DNA of 64,000 bases from Alphaproteobacteria bacterium (GTDB lineage Bacteria > Pseudomonadota > Alphaproteobacteria > Rhodobacterales > Rhodobacteraceae), in contig JAUIIR010000002.1 in assembly GCA_030431485.1 (NCBI GenBank), positions 62,001 through 126,000 of the forward strand, written 5' to 3'. Position 1 is the stretch's first letter, and every line of letters begins with the position of its first letter. The position numbers and the translations under genes are program-made. Below, one piece after another: positions 45,078-55,053 of this stretch. The notes under the pieces were generated by a model that was not told the origin of the DNA, searched no databases, and was given only the letters and a program-made list of their open reading frames with translations.

Positions 45078-46324
45078 TGCGGGAACGGATCTGGCTTTGG
45101 CTCAAGAGACTCTGGCGGCGTCCGGGCATTCGAATTTCGGCTTTTGGCGCGGCGGCACTGCTCATTGCGTTTATTGCACCACTTCTGGACCGCTTCCTCC
45201 CGGATTCGCTCGCCGACCGCTTCTCGCGTGACGCTGTTCTGCCGATCCTGAATATCCTCGCCTCGTCGATGCTGGCAGTGACCACCTTTTCACTCGGCAT
45301 AATGGTGCAGGCGTTCCGCTCGGCCGCCGGACAGGCGACTCCTCGTGTCTACAGATTGCTTATGCAAGATATGACGACACTCAACGTAATGTCGGTCTTT
45401 GTCGGTGCGTTCTTGTTCTCCCTTGCCGCAATCGTCATGTTCCGCGCGGGGTACTATGGAGAGTCCGCCACGGTGATCGTCTTTGCGATGACGATCCTGT
45501 GCATCTTCCTAATCGTCGTGGCGATCCTAAGATGGATTGCACACCTCAGCCAACTGGGTAGCCTGCATCACACACTGACACTGGTGGAAACCGCTGCAAA
45601 ACAGCCGCTGATCCGTCTCGCCAAGCAACCGAACCTTGCCGCGCGCGCCGCCAGTGATGCACCGCGTGCGCCGGGCACATCCAAAGCCCTGAAATCCCCC
45701 CGGTCCGGCTACGTGCAGTTCATCAGTCTTGCCGAGTTGAACGAACAGCTTGAAAAGGATGATGCCACTTTGTGGGTCTATACGCCTCCTGGAAGCTGGG
45801 TTCTGAAAGATACACCGCTTGCCTATGTCGAGGGCGACTGCGACCCTGACGCTCTGCTTGAGAACTTCACGATTGGGGACGAGCGCACCGTCGAACAGGA
45901 TGCCCGCTTCGGTCTGGTGGTCCTGTCGGAAGTGGCGTCGCGCGCTCTATCTCCTGGTGTCAACGATCCCGGAACCGCCATTGACGTCATCCACAGGATC
46001 GAACGCATCCTGTGGGATCTTGGTCAGGGCATGAGCCGCGAAGACCGGGAGACAAAAGCCCAGTTCGACCGGGTGATCATCGGCACGGTATCTGCCGAAA
46101 ACCTGATGCATGATGGGTTTGCCAGCTTGATGCAAGACGGCGGCGACCGGTTTGATGTCATGGCGCAAATGCTCAAGGCCGCCAACCGCCTGAGCAAGAG
46201 CGATTGGTCAGAACTGGCTCAGGCCGCCGAAGCGACCCGAGACGCAACACTTGGAATTATCGACCGGCGGATCGACGACCCTGACGCAATTGAAAAACTG
46301 CACAAAAAGGCGAAAGAGACTTAG
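45077..46324 (+). CDS. DUF2254 family membrane protein
   Basis: 415 residues with four hydrophobic segments in the first 160 residues (about 20-40, 60-80, 105-125, 132-152), then a soluble part. ASRALSPGVNDPGTAIDV is the diagnostic DUF2254 motif. Its function is unknown. It overlaps the cyclotransferase-like gene at TGATG and converges on gltX with a 4-bp overlap of the 3' ends. Confidence 0.88.
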   Translation: MRERIWLWLKRLWRRPGIRISAFGAAALLIAFIAPLLDRFLPDSLADRFSRDAVLPILNILASSMLAVTTFSLGIMVQAFRSAAGQATPRVYRLLMQDMTTLNVMSVFVGAFLFSLAAIVMFRAGYYGESATVIVFAMTILCIFLIVVAILRWIAHLSQLGSLHHTLTLVETAAKQPLIRLAKQPNLAARAASDAPRAPGTSKALKSPRSGYVQFISLAELNEQLEKDDATLWVYTPPGSWVLKDTPLAYVEGDCDPDALLENFTIGDERTVEQDARFGLVVLSEVASRALSPGVNDPGTAIDVIHRIERILWDLGQGMSREDRETKAQFDRVIIGTVSAENLMHDGFASLMQDGGDRFDVMAQMLKAANRLSKSDWSELAQAAEATRDATLGIIDRRIDDPDAIEKLHKKAKET

Positions 46325-47658
46325 CTCTTTGCGAGTTTGCGCGCAGGAATGGTCTGCAAAATTGGCAGCAGATCCGCCATTTCCGGTCCCCGCTCCTGCC
46401 CTGTCACAGCCTTGCGCAGCGGCATGAAAAGACCTTTGCCCTTGCGGCCCGTCGCGTCTTTCACAGCAGTCGTCCACGTACTCCAGGAATCTGGACCCAG
46501 CGGTCCTTCGGGCAGCAAGGCCATCGCCTGAGCCACGAACTCTGCGTCCTCGTCGGCAACCATTGGCTCTGCTCCATTGACGCAGAGGTCCCACCACTTG
46601 GCGATATCCCGCCGCGTGGTGATGTTCTCACGCGCGACAGTCCAGAACGCCTCCGCCTTTTCCTCAGGCACGCCCAGCGCGGCCAGATCCTCTTTCATCA
46701 CGCTGTAATCAAGCGCATGCAGCTTGCGCGCGGTCAGTGGGAACAGGTCCTGGAAATCGAACTTTGTAGGCGCCGAACCGAACTGGTTTAGATCGAATCC
46801 GTCGGCGATCTCATCCAGCGACAGCCGCAGTTCCACCGGCTGCGACGATCCGAGACGCGCCATCAGGCTCAAAAGCGCCTCGGGCTCCACACCCTGCTCA
46901 CGCAGGTCTCGCAACGCCAGAGTACCCAGCCGCTTGGACAACGACTCGCCCTGAGGGCCGGTCAGCAGCGAATGGTGCGCAAACGACGGCACAGTGCCGC
47001 CCAACGCACGGATGATCTGGATCTGCGTGGCAGTGTTGGTCACGTGATCCGACCCGCGCACCACATGGGTCACACCCATCTCGGTATCGTCAACGACAGA
47101 GGCCAATGTGTACAAGATCTGTCCATCCGCACGGATCAACACAGGGTCGCTGACGCTTGCCGCGTCGATTGAGATGTCGCCCAGGATGCCATCGGTCCAC
47201 TCAATCCGCTCATGATCGAGCTTGAACCGCCAGACACCATCGCCCCGCTCAGCGCGCAGTTTGGCCTTTTCATCCTCGGACAAGGCGAGCGCGGCTCTGT
47301 CGTAGACCGGCGGCTTGCCCATGTTCAGCTGCTTCTTGCGCTTCAAGTCCAGTTCGGTCGGTGTTTCAAACGCCTCATAGAACCGTCCCATCTCACGCAG
47401 CGTGTCTGCAGCCGCGTGATACCGGTCAAGACGCTCTGACTGACGCTCTACCCGATCCCATGTCAGACCCAGCCATTCCAGATCCTGCTTGAGCGCATCG
47501 ACATATTCTTCCTTTGACCGTTCCGGGTCGGTGTCGTCGATCCGCAGAATAAACGTGCCGCCCGATTTCCGGGCGATCAGGTAGTTGAACAAAGCGGTGC
47601 GCAGGTTGCCGACATGGATATATCCGGTGGGCGACGGCGCGAAACGGGTGGTTGTCAT
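46321..47658 (-). CDS. gltX: Glutamyl-tRNA synthetase
   Basis: 445 residues, a class I synthetase. FAPSPTGYIHVGNLRTALFNYL holds the HIGH-equivalent site and SLSKRLGTLAL the KMSKS-equivalent. Length and motifs fit the discriminating/non-discriminating GluRS family; many alphaproteobacteria have two copies, and this looks like one of them. Whether it charges tRNA-Glu, tRNA-Gln or both is not evident. Convergent with the DUF2254 gene. Confidence 0.95.
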   Translation of the reverse strand: MTTTRFAPSPTGYIHVGNLRTALFNYLIARKSGGTFILRIDDTDPERSKEEYVDALKQDLEWLGLTWDRVERQSERLDRYHAAADTLREMGRFYEAFETPTELDLKRKKQLNMGKPPVYDRAALALSEDEKAKLRAERGDGVWRFKLDHERIEWTDGILGDISIDAASVSDPVLIRADGQILYTLASVVDDTEMGVTHVVRGSDHVTNTATQIQIIRALGGTVPSFAHHSLLTGPQGESLSKRLGTLALRDLREQGVEPEALLSLMARLGSSQPVELRLSLDEIADGFDLNQFGSAPTKFDFQDLFPLTARKLHALDYSVMKEDLAALGVPEEKAEAFWTVARENITTRRDIAKWWDLCVNGAEPMVADEDAEFVAQAMALLPEGPLGPDSWSTWTTAVKDATGRKGKGLFMPLRKAVTGQERGPEMADLLPILQTIPARKLAKS

Positions 47659-47825
47659 GGACTGTGTCTCCTGTTGACCGCGCTTTCACACAAAGGGACG
47701 CTTTTGTCCAGAAAGCCCCGCACCAATGCACTGCGTGATTGCACAGTCACGAAGGCGTGAATGGACAAGCTTTGGGCGGAATTGCCGCTACTCTCATCTT
47801 CATTCTAACCAGGGGAGCATCCACC

Positions 47826-48752
47826 ATGTCTGAATTTACCATGTCGCGCCGCAGCCTTCTGGCCGGTGCCGCCGCCCTTCCGATGGCCGCCGGTCTCGGA
47901 GCAACCCGCGCCAGCGCCGGAGGCCATATGCAGGGCGCCCAGGTCCCCCGCGTGAACCGGTTTGGTGTGGGTGATTTCGAAGTAACCACCCTCCTCGTGG
48001 GCAGCCGCACCGTTGAGGAACCGCAGGGCATTTTCGGCATGAATGTCGAAGCAGACGAATTTGCCGCCGTATCTCAGGAAGCGCACATTCCTGTCGACAA
48101 GGCGCAGTTCTTCTTCACCCCGACGCTGGTCAACACCGGCTCCGAGTTGATCCTCTTCGACACTGGTCTCAACGGAGGCGCAACGGCGCAAGCCGTAGAG
48201 ATGGCCGGGTATTCAGCCGATGCTGTCACCCATGTCGTTCTGACCCACATGCACGGCGACCATATCGGTGGCCTGATGACCGATGGGGCAGAAACCTTCG
48301 GCAACGCCGCCTACGTCACTGGGCAGGCCGAATTCGACCATTGGTCCGGCACAGACAATGAAGGCTTTGCAAACAACGTCAAACCGCTTGCGGAAAAGAT
48401 GACGTTCCTTGGCGACGGCGACAGCGTGACCTCGGGCATCAGCGCTATGGCCGCGTTCGGACACACACCTGGCCACATGACCTATATGCTGGACAGCAAT
48501 GACCAGCAGTTGCTGATCTTTGCTGACCTCGCCAACCACTATGTCTGGTCGCTGGCCCATCCCGATTGGGAAGTCCGTTTCGATATGGACAAGGCCGCCG
48601 CCGCCGCGTCGCGTCGCAAAGTGTTGGGCATGCTGGCGTCAGACGGAATGCCGTTCATCGGCTACCACATGCCCTTCCCGGGTGTGGGTTACGTCGAAAC
48701 GCGCGGGGACGGCTTCCACTACGTTCCGCACAGCTATCAGCTCTTGCTCTGA
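47826..48752 (+). CDS. MBL-fold metallo-hydrolase, Tat-exported
   Basis: 308 residues from the ATG at 47826 (AGGGGAGC upstream). MSRRSLLAGAAALPMAAGL is a twin-arginine signal. The metal motif HMHGDHIGGL (H-x-H-x-D-H) and a second His in FGHTPGHMTY mark a metallo-beta-lactamase fold hydrolase. It acts in the periplasm, possibly on lactones or similar esters. The ORF track starts 29 codons too early. Confidence 0.9.
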   Translation: MSEFTMSRRSLLAGAAALPMAAGLGATRASAGGHMQGAQVPRVNRFGVGDFEVTTLLVGSRTVEEPQGIFGMNVEADEFAAVSQEAHIPVDKAQFFFTPTLVNTGSELILFDTGLNGGATAQAVEMAGYSADAVTHVVLTHMHGDHIGGLMTDGAETFGNAAYVTGQAEFDHWSGTDNEGFANNVKPLAEKMTFLGDGDSVTSGISAMAAFGHTPGHMTYMLDSNDQQLLIFADLANHYVWSLAHPDWEVRFDMDKAAAAASRRKVLGMLASDGMPFIGYHMPFPGVGYVETRGDGFHYVPHSYQLLL

Positions 48753-48794
48753 TCTTGGCTTGACGCTGTCACTTTGCGCGGTGCTGATACGCGC

Positions 48795-49187
48795 ATGACC
48801 GCGCAAGACGATATCGATGACATCACACGCTATGCCGAGGCAGCCCTGACCGGGCTGCCTTTGCCGTTCCGCGATCTATGCCAGGACGTGCTGCTTCAGG
48901 TCACTGACTGGCCACCACAAAGCATTCTGGCTGAATTGGACATCGACGATCCGCTGGACCTGACCGGTCTCTATGACGGCATTCCCTTGACCGAGAAATC
49001 CGCTGGCGACCCATACCCGTTTCCCGATCAGGTCTGGCTGTATGCAGAACCCATCCTTGCGGAATGGCGCGAGAGGAAATCGGTCACGCTACAGGAACTG
49101 GTGGCCCATATCGTCATTCACGAAATCGCGCATCACTTCGGCTGGACCGATGACGAGATCGCGCAAGTGGACCGCTGGTGGGAATAG
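48795..49187 (+). CDS. Zincin-like metallopeptidase family protein
   Basis: 130 residues from the ATG at 48795. HIVIHEIAHHFGWTDDEI carries the HExxHH zinc motif of the MMP37/DUF1025-type small zincins found across proteobacteria, with a conserved acid after it. Substrate is unknown. No signal peptide is present. It follows the MBL hydrolase gene by 42 bp. Confidence 0.85.
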   Translation: MTAQDDIDDITRYAEAALTGLPLPFRDLCQDVLLQVTDWPPQSILAELDIDDPLDLTGLYDGIPLTEKSAGDPYPFPDQVWLYAEPILAEWRERKSVTLQELVAHIVIHEIAHHFGWTDDEIAQVDRWWE

Positions 49188-49234
49188 CTCCAAATAATTT
49201 TGCAAACCCGCGCACAGGGTTTGCAAAGCCGGCC

Positions 49235-50632
49235 TCAGCCGTCCGTCAACGCGCCGTTAACCCATTCGCCGGTAGCCGTCTCACCTGACGCATAGCGCAT
49301 GGTGCCGGAGCCCTGACGTTTGCCATCAAGGAACGTGCCCTCGTAAACATCTCCGTTGGCATAGGTCGCGGTCCCCTGACCGCTGATCTCGCCATTCTGC
49401 CAGTCCCCGACATATCTGAACCCGTCGGTCATGGTGATTTCCCCCTGACCGTGACGCTGGCCGCCTTCGAACTGGCCGACATACACCGTACCATCCGTAT
49501 ACGTCGCGGTGCCCTGACCGTGGCGCTGACCGTCTTGCCACTCACCTTCGTACTTGTAGCCATCCGGATAGGTCATCACACCATATCCGTGATTGCGCGC
49601 GTTGCGGAACGCGCCCTCGTAGACCAGCCCATTGGCATAGACCGCGCGGCCCTTGCCGTCGATCACGCCATCGACCCAAGCACCCTCATAGGTCGAGCCA
49701 TCGGGATAGGTGATCTTGCCCTCACCATTAGCCAGATCGCCACGGAACTGGCCTTCGTAAACCGACCCGTCGGGATAGGTGACTTTGCCCATGCCTGCGA
49801 TCTGTCCGGCGACCCAAGCGCCTTCATAGCGATAGCCATCCGTGCCGATGAACGTGCCTTGCCCGTGGCGCAGATCGTCTTTGAACTCGCCCTCGTAGAC
49901 GTCTCCATTCGCATAGAGCACTTTGCCTTGACCATCGCGGCGGCCCGCCACCAATTGCCCCTCATAGACATCGCCATTGGACTGCGTCAGGGTGCCGATC
50001 CCGTCGATCTGACCGTCTTTCCACATGCCGTCATAGATGAGCCCATCTGGCATGGTCAGCTTGCCCTGTCCTTCGCGGTCGCCATCTGCAACACGGCCCT
50101 CGTAGACCGATCCGTCAGGATAGGTGATCGTGCCGTTGCCTTCCTTGACACCGTTTATCCAGTCGCCTTCGTAAACATAGCCTCCGGGGCTTTGCATCGT
50201 GCCGCGTCCGTGGTGCAGTGCGTTGCGGAACGACCCTTCATAGCGCACACCATTTGCATAAAGCGCCACGCCCTGCCCGGTGATTTTACCGTCGAGCCAT
50301 GACCCTTCATAGGTCGACCCGTCCGCAAAGACGATCTTGCCGATCCCTTCGGGCTTGCCCTTGGCGAATTGGCCTTCGTAGACCGACCCGTTCGGAAATC
50401 GCGCAACGCCGTCGCCCCTAATTTCGCCCTCAACCCAGTCGCCGGTATATTCGTACCCGTTGGGTAGCCGATACGTGCCTGTACCGTGCTGCAATCCGTT
50501 CAGGAAGGTGCCCTCGTACACGCCCCCATCATCATATTGCTTGGTCTGCACCTCGCCGTCCTGCGCGCCAACGCCTTGTGCGATCAAAAGTGCGAAGGAC
50601 GCACCCAGAATGACTTTGCTGCCCGGTCTCAT
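49235..50632 (-). CDS. Exported MORN-repeat protein
   Basis: 465 residues. A signal peptide (VILGASFALLIAQGVGA) is followed by about 19 tandem MORN repeats of 23 residues (YEG.F..G..HGQGT..Y..G type) covering almost the whole mature protein. The aromatic residue after YEG alternates F and W from repeat to repeat, implying a 46-residue duplication unit, with a slip at repeats 9-10. MORN proteins form elongated beta-sheets that bind membranes or other proteins. The DNA period of 69 bp generates long antisense ORFs. Confidence 0.9.
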   Translation of the reverse strand: MRPGSKVILGASFALLIAQGVGAQDGEVQTKQYDDGGVYEGTFLNGLQHGTGTYRLPNGYEYTGDWVEGEIRGDGVARFPNGSVYEGQFAKGKPEGIGKIVFADGSTYEGSWLDGKITGQGVALYANGVRYEGSFRNALHHGRGTMQSPGGYVYEGDWINGVKEGNGTITYPDGSVYEGRVADGDREGQGKLTMPDGLIYDGMWKDGQIDGIGTLTQSNGDVYEGQLVAGRRDGQGKVLYANGDVYEGEFKDDLRHGQGTFIGTDGYRYEGAWVAGQIAGMGKVTYPDGSVYEGQFRGDLANGEGKITYPDGSTYEGAWVDGVIDGKGRAVYANGLVYEGAFRNARNHGYGVMTYPDGYKYEGEWQDGQRHGQGTATYTDGTVYVGQFEGGQRHGQGEITMTDGFRYVGDWQNGEISGQGTATYANGDVYEGTFLDGKRQGSGTMRYASGETATGEWVNGALTDG

Positions 50633-50787
50633 TTATTCGGTATCCCACTCATGTCCGTTGCCATGACCCTGTGCGGGAAACCTAAGCGACACGGCGGGGT
50701 CAGACAACGTCTTATCCCACAAGATGCTTTCCCTCGCGCGGGGTTCTGCTATGTCACCCGCGATATCGGGAAAGGAAGGACCGCCCC

Positions 50788-52449
50788 ATGTCGGACCGGT
50801 TTCGCATCACTCTGGCGCAGTTGAACCCCACCGTGGGCGACCTTGCAGGCAACGCCGCAAAGGCCCGCGCCGCGTGGGAAGAGGGCAAGGCCGCAGGCGC
50901 CGATCTTGTTGCCCTGCCTGAGATGTTCATCACCGGGTATCAAGCCCAGGACCTGATCATCAAACCTGCTTTTGTCGCTGCGGCACAGGCAGAACTGACT
51001 GCGCTGGCCGAAGCGTGTGCCGAAGGTCCGGCGCTTGCCATTGGTGGTCCAAGTGTTGGCGAAGACCTCAAACTGCACAACAGCTACTTCGTGCTTCAGG
51101 GCGGCAAAATCGCCTCAACCGTGCACAAGTACTTTCTGCCGAACTTCAACGTCTTCGACGAAGTACGCCTGTTCTCTCGGGACATGATGCAGGGGCCGGT
51201 TTCGGTAAACGGCGTGCGCATCGGGATGCCCATCTGCGAAGACGCTTGGTATCCCGACGTGGTCGAAGCGCATGAAGAAAGCGGCGCGGAATTCATCCTT
51301 GTGCCCAATGGTTCGCCCTATTTCCGCGACAAATTTGAAACCCGTTTGAACCACATGGTTGCGCGCGTCGTGGAAAGCGGATTGCCGCTTATCTACCTCA
51401 ACATGGTTGGTGGTCAGGACGATCAGGTCTTTGACGGCGGGTCGTTTGCCCTAAATCGCGGCGGCGTACCTGCAGTCCAACTGCCGATCTTCGACGAAGT
51501 GATCAGCCATGTCGATCTTGAACGGCAAGACGACGGTTGGCACGTACTCGATGGAGATTTCACGACCCATCCGGAATCGATGGAACAGGATTACCGCGTC
51601 ATGGTTACCGCACTGCGGGACTACATGGCGAAGACGGGGTTCAAGAAGGTGCTTCTTGGTCTGTCCGGTGGGATCGACAGTGCCATCGTGGCAACCATCG
51701 CGGTCGATGCCTTGGGTGCAGAGAACGTCCGCTGCGTGATGCTGCCGTCGGAATATACCTCGCAAGGATCGCTGGATGATGCCAAGGACGTGGCGGAAAA
51801 CCTAGGCTGCCGCTACGATTTTTTACCAATTGGTAAAACCCGTGACGCGGTGACCGAAACGCTGGCTCCGCTGTTCGAAGGCACTCAGCCCGGTCTGACC
51901 GAAGAAAACATCCAGTCCCGCATCCGGGGACTGCTGCTCATGGCGCTCAGCAACAAGTTCGGCGAGATGCTTTTGACCACCGGCAACAAGTCCGAGGTCG
52001 CGGTGGGATATGCCACGATCTACGGCGATATGGCGGGCGGCTACAATCCGATCAAGGATATGTACAAGACCCGCGTATTCGACTGCTGCCGCTGGCGCAA
52101 TACGAACCACCGCGACTGGATGATGGGGCCAGAGAGTGCGGTGATACCCGACGCGATCATCACCAAACCACCCTCGGCAGAGTTGCGCGCGGATCAGAAG
52201 GACAGTGACTCGCTGCCCGATTATCCGATTCTTGATGGTATCCTGCAGATTCTCGTCGACGAAGACGGCTCCATAGCGGATTGCGTCGCCGCCGGATATG
52301 ACCGCGCGGATGCCAAGAAGATCGAGCACCTGCTTTACATCAGCGAATACAAGCGCTTCCAATCCGCCCCCGGCGCACGCCTTTCGAAACGCGCCTTCTG
52401 GCTGGATCGGCGCTATCCGATTGTGAACCGCTGGCGCGACCCAAGCTAA
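50788..52449 (+). CDS. nadE: Glutamine-dependent NAD+ synthetase
   Basis: 553 residues. The N-terminal nitrilase-type glutaminase domain (catalytic Glu in ALPEMFITGY, Lys near KYFLPNFNVFDE, Cys in GMPICEDAWYPD) is fused to the ATP-pyrophosphatase synthetase domain (LLGLSGGIDSAIVATIAVDALG). It makes NAD+ from deamido-NAD+ using glutamine nitrogen. Length is normal for the two-domain form. Confidence 0.96.
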   Translation: MSDRFRITLAQLNPTVGDLAGNAAKARAAWEEGKAAGADLVALPEMFITGYQAQDLIIKPAFVAAAQAELTALAEACAEGPALAIGGPSVGEDLKLHNSYFVLQGGKIASTVHKYFLPNFNVFDEVRLFSRDMMQGPVSVNGVRIGMPICEDAWYPDVVEAHEESGAEFILVPNGSPYFRDKFETRLNHMVARVVESGLPLIYLNMVGGQDDQVFDGGSFALNRGGVPAVQLPIFDEVISHVDLERQDDGWHVLDGDFTTHPESMEQDYRVMVTALRDYMAKTGFKKVLLGLSGGIDSAIVATIAVDALGAENVRCVMLPSEYTSQGSLDDAKDVAENLGCRYDFLPIGKTRDAVTETLAPLFEGTQPGLTEENIQSRIRGLLLMALSNKFGEMLLTTGNKSEVAVGYATIYGDMAGGYNPIKDMYKTRVFDCCRWRNTNHRDWMMGPESAVIPDAIITKPPSAELRADQKDSDSLPDYPILDGILQILVDEDGSIADCVAAGYDRADAKKIEHLLYISEYKRFQSAPGARLSKRAFWLDRRYPIVNRWRDPS

Positions 52450-52466
52450 GGGCCGCGCCGCATCGG

Positions 52467-53561
52467 TCAGCTTGCCTTGAGAACACCGCGCTCGATCTGG
52501 TCAGCCTCAATGCTCTCGAAGAGCGCTTTGAAGTTGCCTTCCCCGAAGCCGTCATCGCCTTTGCGTTGGATGAATTCGAAAAAGATCGGCCCAATCACGG
52601 TTTTCGAGAAGATCTGAAGCAGGATGCGGGTTTCGCCACCACCGACCACACCTTCGCCGTCGATCAGGATGCCGTGTTTCTTCATACGGTCGAGCGGTTC
52701 TTCATGGCCGACCACACGCTCTTTGCTGAGATCATAGTAGGTATCCGGCGGCGCAGGCATGAACTTGAGGCCACGCCCTGCGATCTCATCCACTGCGTCG
52801 TAGATATCGCGCGCACCCACCGCGATGTGTTGGATGCCTTCGCCCTTGTACCGCTTGAGATATTCAACGATCTGCCCGGTCTCGCCCCGGTCCTCGTTGA
52901 TCGGGATGCGGATGCGCCCGCAAGGTGACGTCAGCGCGCGGCTTAGCAGACCTGTGTATTTGCCTTCGATGTCAAAAAAGCGGATTTCTTTGAAGCCAAA
53001 AATCTTGCCGTAGAAGTTGAACCACGTGTCCATGTTGCCCTTGTGGACGTTGTGGGTCAGGTGGTCGAGGTAATGGAAGCCGACACCTTCGGGGTTGGCT
53101 GTGGACACCCAGTTGAATTCGTCGTTGTAGGGATTCTGGCCGTAGTATTTGTCGATGAAGTAGATGAGCGACCCACCGATGCCGACAATCGCGGGAACAT
53201 CCATCGCCTTGTCGTCGCCGTCATAGGGTGTCGCGCCAAGCATCACTGCCCGGTCATAGGCGTGTTTCGCATCAACCACCCGCCAGCCCATCGATGGAGC
53301 ACACGGGCCGTGCTCTTCGACAAACCGCATGGCCTGGCTGCCGGGTTCGTTGTTCAGGATGTAAGTGATGTCACCTTGCTGCCACAGCTCGATCTGCTTG
53401 GTCTTGTGCGTGGCGGTGTGGGTGTAGCCCATCTTGGTAAAAAGATCGCGCAAGGCGTCCGGATCGGGATGGGCGAATTCGACAAACTCGAACCCGTCGG
53501 TCCCGGCGGGATTGTCGTTGGTGATTTTGGCTTTCGGTGCATCGTGCGGGAACGGACCCAT
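52467..53561 (-). CDS. hpd: 4-Hydroxyphenylpyruvate dioxygenase
   Basis: 364 residues, a two-barrel extradiol-type enzyme. Iron ligands are visible as HLTHNV (about residue 162), GIQHIAVG (about 245) and the Glu in FFEFIQRKGDDGFGEGNF (about 325-342). It converts 4-hydroxyphenylpyruvate to homogentisate in tyrosine breakdown. An Lrp-type regulator is divergent from it with a 112-bp gap. Confidence 0.95.
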   Translation of the reverse strand: MGPFPHDAPKAKITNDNPAGTDGFEFVEFAHPDPDALRDLFTKMGYTHTATHKTKQIELWQQGDITYILNNEPGSQAMRFVEEHGPCAPSMGWRVVDAKHAYDRAVMLGATPYDGDDKAMDVPAIVGIGGSLIYFIDKYYGQNPYNDEFNWVSTANPEGVGFHYLDHLTHNVHKGNMDTWFNFYGKIFGFKEIRFFDIEGKYTGLLSRALTSPCGRIRIPINEDRGETGQIVEYLKRYKGEGIQHIAVGARDIYDAVDEIAGRGLKFMPAPPDTYYDLSKERVVGHEEPLDRMKKHGILIDGEGVVGGGETRILLQIFSKTVIGPIFFEFIQRKGDDGFGEGNFKALFESIEADQIERGVLKAS

Positions 53562-53673
53562 AGCATCCTCCTTAATTTGTGGAGAAAATAGCTCCAGCGC
53601 TCTGCGTCATGTGCTCATAGTTGGATAAGTTCAGAGAAATATATGCGTCGATATTGCATGTTTTCGGCTGAAC

Positions 53674-54156
53674 ATGCAAAATTTACGCATGACCTCACTC
53701 GACCCCAAAGATATCAAGCTTCTCGCGCGCCTCCAGAGAAACGGTCAGATCCCGGCGCAGGACCTGGCCGAAGAGCTTGGCATGTCGGCGTCACAGATCA
53801 GCCGCCGCCGGCAACGTCTTGAAGCGGAAGGCTACATTTTGGGCACACCGTGCCGGTTGAACCCGGAAAGGCTGGGACTGACGGTACAAGCCTTTATTCA
53901 GGTCGAAACCCGTGCGCAGAGCAACGGTACACATCAGGCCATCAAGCGGCTTGTGGCGAGCACTCCCGAGATCGTGGCTGCGTGGACGCTGACCGGAGAG
54001 GCAGACTACATTTTCCGGGTTTATTGCTCTGATCTCGCGGCGCTCAATCGGTTGGTGCAGGACGTGATTTTGCCGCACGATTCCATCGGCCGGGTGCACA
54101 GCCAGATCGTGATGGACCAGGTCAAGGACGACACCGCGCTGCCCCTGCCGCGCTGA
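53674..54156 (+). CDS. Lrp/AsnC family regulator beside hpd
   Basis: 160 residues with an N-terminal winged HTH (DLAEELGMSASQISRRRQRLEAEG) and a C-terminal RAM domain. The divergent position suggests it controls hpd in response to tyrosine, phenylalanine or a related acid. A second ATG at 53689 gives a 155-residue form starting MTSLDPKD and is equally possible. Confidence 0.9.
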   Translation: MQNLRMTSLDPKDIKLLARLQRNGQIPAQDLAEELGMSASQISRRRQRLEAEGYILGTPCRLNPERLGLTVQAFIQVETRAQSNGTHQAIKRLVASTPEIVAAWTLTGEADYIFRVYCSDLAALNRLVQDVILPHDSIGRVHSQIVMDQVKDDTALPLPR

Positions 54157-54972
54157 TCAATCCACCTTCATGAAGCGCGCGCCGCCCGCCCGCTCGCCAA
54201 CGGTGACGCGCCGCGCTCCGGCCGACACCGGGGCACGGGCGGCATAGTTGCGCATGTCCTGCATCATGGCAGCGACGGTCGCCGGAAGCGCCATACCAAT
54301 CGCCTCCTTCTCAGAAGAGGGTGCGGTCGACATCATCGAGATCACTGACAGAATACGCAGGCGCCCCTGATCGTTGACGAAAACCGGCGCGCCGGATGAT
54401 CCGAAGGTCACGTCACAATCAAAGGTCATCACACCGCCGCGGTATGTCTGCTTATGACGGCACCCGGATTCGCGCTGAAGCGACGTGTTGCGACCGCGCC
54501 CGTAGGACACCAGCGTCACCGGTCCCAAGGACATCTGCCTATCATGAATGCGAAACGGTTCGGCCTCGGTGCCGAAGATCGGACGGTCCAGCCGCAACAG
54601 CGCCAGATCGGTGCGGACCTGATCGGTCAAGTCGCCGTTGATCGCGTCAAGATATCCCTCGGCCAGAACGATCCGCACGACTCGCCGGGTCGCGGCGGTG
54701 AACTCATGTGTCAAACCTGCAGAGAACCGCATGCGCTCTTTGGTCAAGACACGGCGCGCCTCCAGATCCACCACACAATGCGCGGCGGTCAGGACCATGT
54801 CCTTGGCGATGAGAGTGCCGGTGCAGGTGCCGACCTCGGTATCAAGACGCCCAACACCCTCCCATCCAAGCACTTCACCGCGATGATCCAGCCGGTCACG
54901 TTCTTGCGCCGAAATCATTGCAGGCATCGCAAGCAAAGCTGCGAGGCAGAGTCCAAGGATTGATCGCAACAT
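54157..54972 (-). CDS. Exported trypsin-like serine protease
   Basis: 271 residues from the ATG at 54972. A signal peptide MLRSILGLCLAALLAMPAMISA precedes an S1-type domain: VLTAAHCV (His), RTDLALLRLDRP (Asp) and TFGSSGAPVF (Ser). The Ser motif reads GSSGAP instead of GDSGGP, as in V8/glutamyl-endopeptidase-like relatives. It acts in the periplasm or outside. A Cys pair around SGCRHKQTYRGGVMTFDCD may form a disulfide. Confidence 0.9.
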   Translation of the reverse strand: MLRSILGLCLAALLAMPAMISAQERDRLDHRGEVLGWEGVGRLDTEVGTCTGTLIAKDMVLTAAHCVVDLEARRVLTKERMRFSAGLTHEFTAATRRVVRIVLAEGYLDAINGDLTDQVRTDLALLRLDRPIFGTEAEPFRIHDRQMSLGPVTLVSYGRGRNTSLQRESGCRHKQTYRGGVMTFDCDVTFGSSGAPVFVNDQGRLRILSVISMMSTAPSSEKEAIGMALPATVAAMMQDMRNYAARAPVSAGARRVTVGERAGGARFMKVD

Positions 54973-55053
54973 TCGCCGCCTTTTGTCGTACACTCTACCC
55001 AAAGTAGCAGCGCGACATGGCACAAGATGGGCGGTATTGCGACGAGACGCGGA

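Noticed and set aside
49451-50302. 283-codon ORF opposite the MORN gene and a CRISPR-like 69-bp periodicity
   Set aside because: Both arise from the MORN repeats; units are translated in frame, vary in sequence and have no spacer structure.
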